Shown: positions 6,590-6,746 of the stretch, one piece after another
How positions within the stretch are numbered: position 1 is the first letter of the stretch
Layout: each line of letters starts with the position of its first letter
From: Candidatus Cloacimonadota bacterium
GTDB lineage: Bacteria; Cloacimonadota; Cloacimonadia; Cloacimonadales; TCS61
Length of the DNA: 6,746 nt
Direction: 5' to 3'
Assembly (NCBI GenBank): GCA_030445745.1
Contig: JASUTE010000038.1
Coordinates: forward strand, 1 to 6,746
The notes under the pieces: model-generated
Databases searched by the model: none
The model's input: only the letters and a program-made list of their open reading frames with translations
What the model was told of the DNA's origin: nothing
Position numbers and translations under genes: made by a program

Positions 6590-6746
6590 CTATTTCATTA
6601 GGATCATTTTGCGGGTAGAAGTATAGCGGCCGTTAGTCATGCGGAAAAAATATACTCCGCTTGATACACTGTTACCGCTATCATCGCGTCCACTCCATAA
6701 CACAGAATGCTGACCTGCTGACATCTCCTGATTTACCAGTGTCTTC
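6590..6746 (-). CDS. C-terminal end of a fourth secreted protein with FlgD-like sorting domain (partial at right edge)
   Basis: Minus-strand translation from the right edge gives 51 codons and then TAG at 6590-6592. The readable signature is KTLVNQEMSAGQHSVLW, then SGRDDSGNSVSSGVYFF, then RKMILMK at the C-terminus. It aligns with the last 51-55 residues of the 405-, 704- and 778-residue proteins: W-x-G-x-D-(D/N)-x-G-N-x-V-x-SGVYF and K-M-(I/L)-L-x-K. It is therefore the end of another exported protein carrying the same sorting module, and its N-terminal function lies outside the window. Its GC content is about 47% by hand count, higher than the 33-40% in sampled stretches of the neighbouring sorting modules. 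Two tandem hairpin repeats follow the stop directly. Confidence 0.85.
   Translation of the reverse strand, partial: KTLVNQEMSAGQHSVLWSGRDDSGNSVSSGVYFFRMTNGRYTSTRKMILMK

Noticed and set aside
6515-6603. CRISPR array
   Set aside because: There are only two full repeat units. The 23/24-bp segments between the repeated gene ends are nearly identical to each other, not unique spacers, and no cas gene is present.

Overview
The window looks like part of an AT-rich chromosome of an FCB-group bacterium. Candidatus Cloacimonadota (Cloacimonetes) is the best guess, with KSB1 or Marinimicrobia-type lineages as alternatives. The basis is a run of exported proteins that share a C-terminal FlgD-like Ig/sorting module (YPNPFNPxT near its start, W-x-G-x-D-x-x-G-N and SGVYF/SGIYF in the middle, K-M-L-L-L-K at the end). 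That module is abundant in those lineages. No rRNA, tRNA or housekeeping gene is present, so the assignment is an inference from protein style.

Layout, read on the minus strand from right to left. (1) At 6746-6590 lies the last 51 codons of a fourth secreted-protein gene that enters from the right edge. It is followed by two tandem copies of a 37/38-bp palindromic repeat (6515-6589) which carry the last 14 bp of that gene. (2) At 6426-4090 lies a 778-residue multidomain secreted protein: signal peptide, GATase-like alpha/beta domain, HYDIN/choice-of-anchor-D Ig-like domain, a beta-sandwich module flanked by Ig-like segments, and the sorting domain. It ends in its own intrinsic terminator (3992-4021). 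(3) At 3941-2724 and 2648-534 lie two secreted Asp-box/beta-propeller-like proteins of 405 and 704 residues. They are 75 bp apart with no terminator between them, so they are probably co-transcribed, and they end at an intrinsic terminator (444-470).

The left 443 bp holds a truncated plus-strand transposase-like fragment (2-124) and then a very AT-rich stretch with no supportable gene.

The genes appear to be a cell-surface or secreted protein cluster joined by a common C-terminal export module, not a metabolic pathway. Substrates and partners cannot be read from the sequence. The least expected signals are non-coding. One is a 37-bp block after the stop codons of the 704- and 778-residue genes that is almost identical although both flanks diverge. 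The other is the tandem hairpin repeat at the end of the right-edge gene. I see no CRISPR array, defence system, biosynthetic cluster or complete mobile element, and I do not claim a new system beyond these leads.
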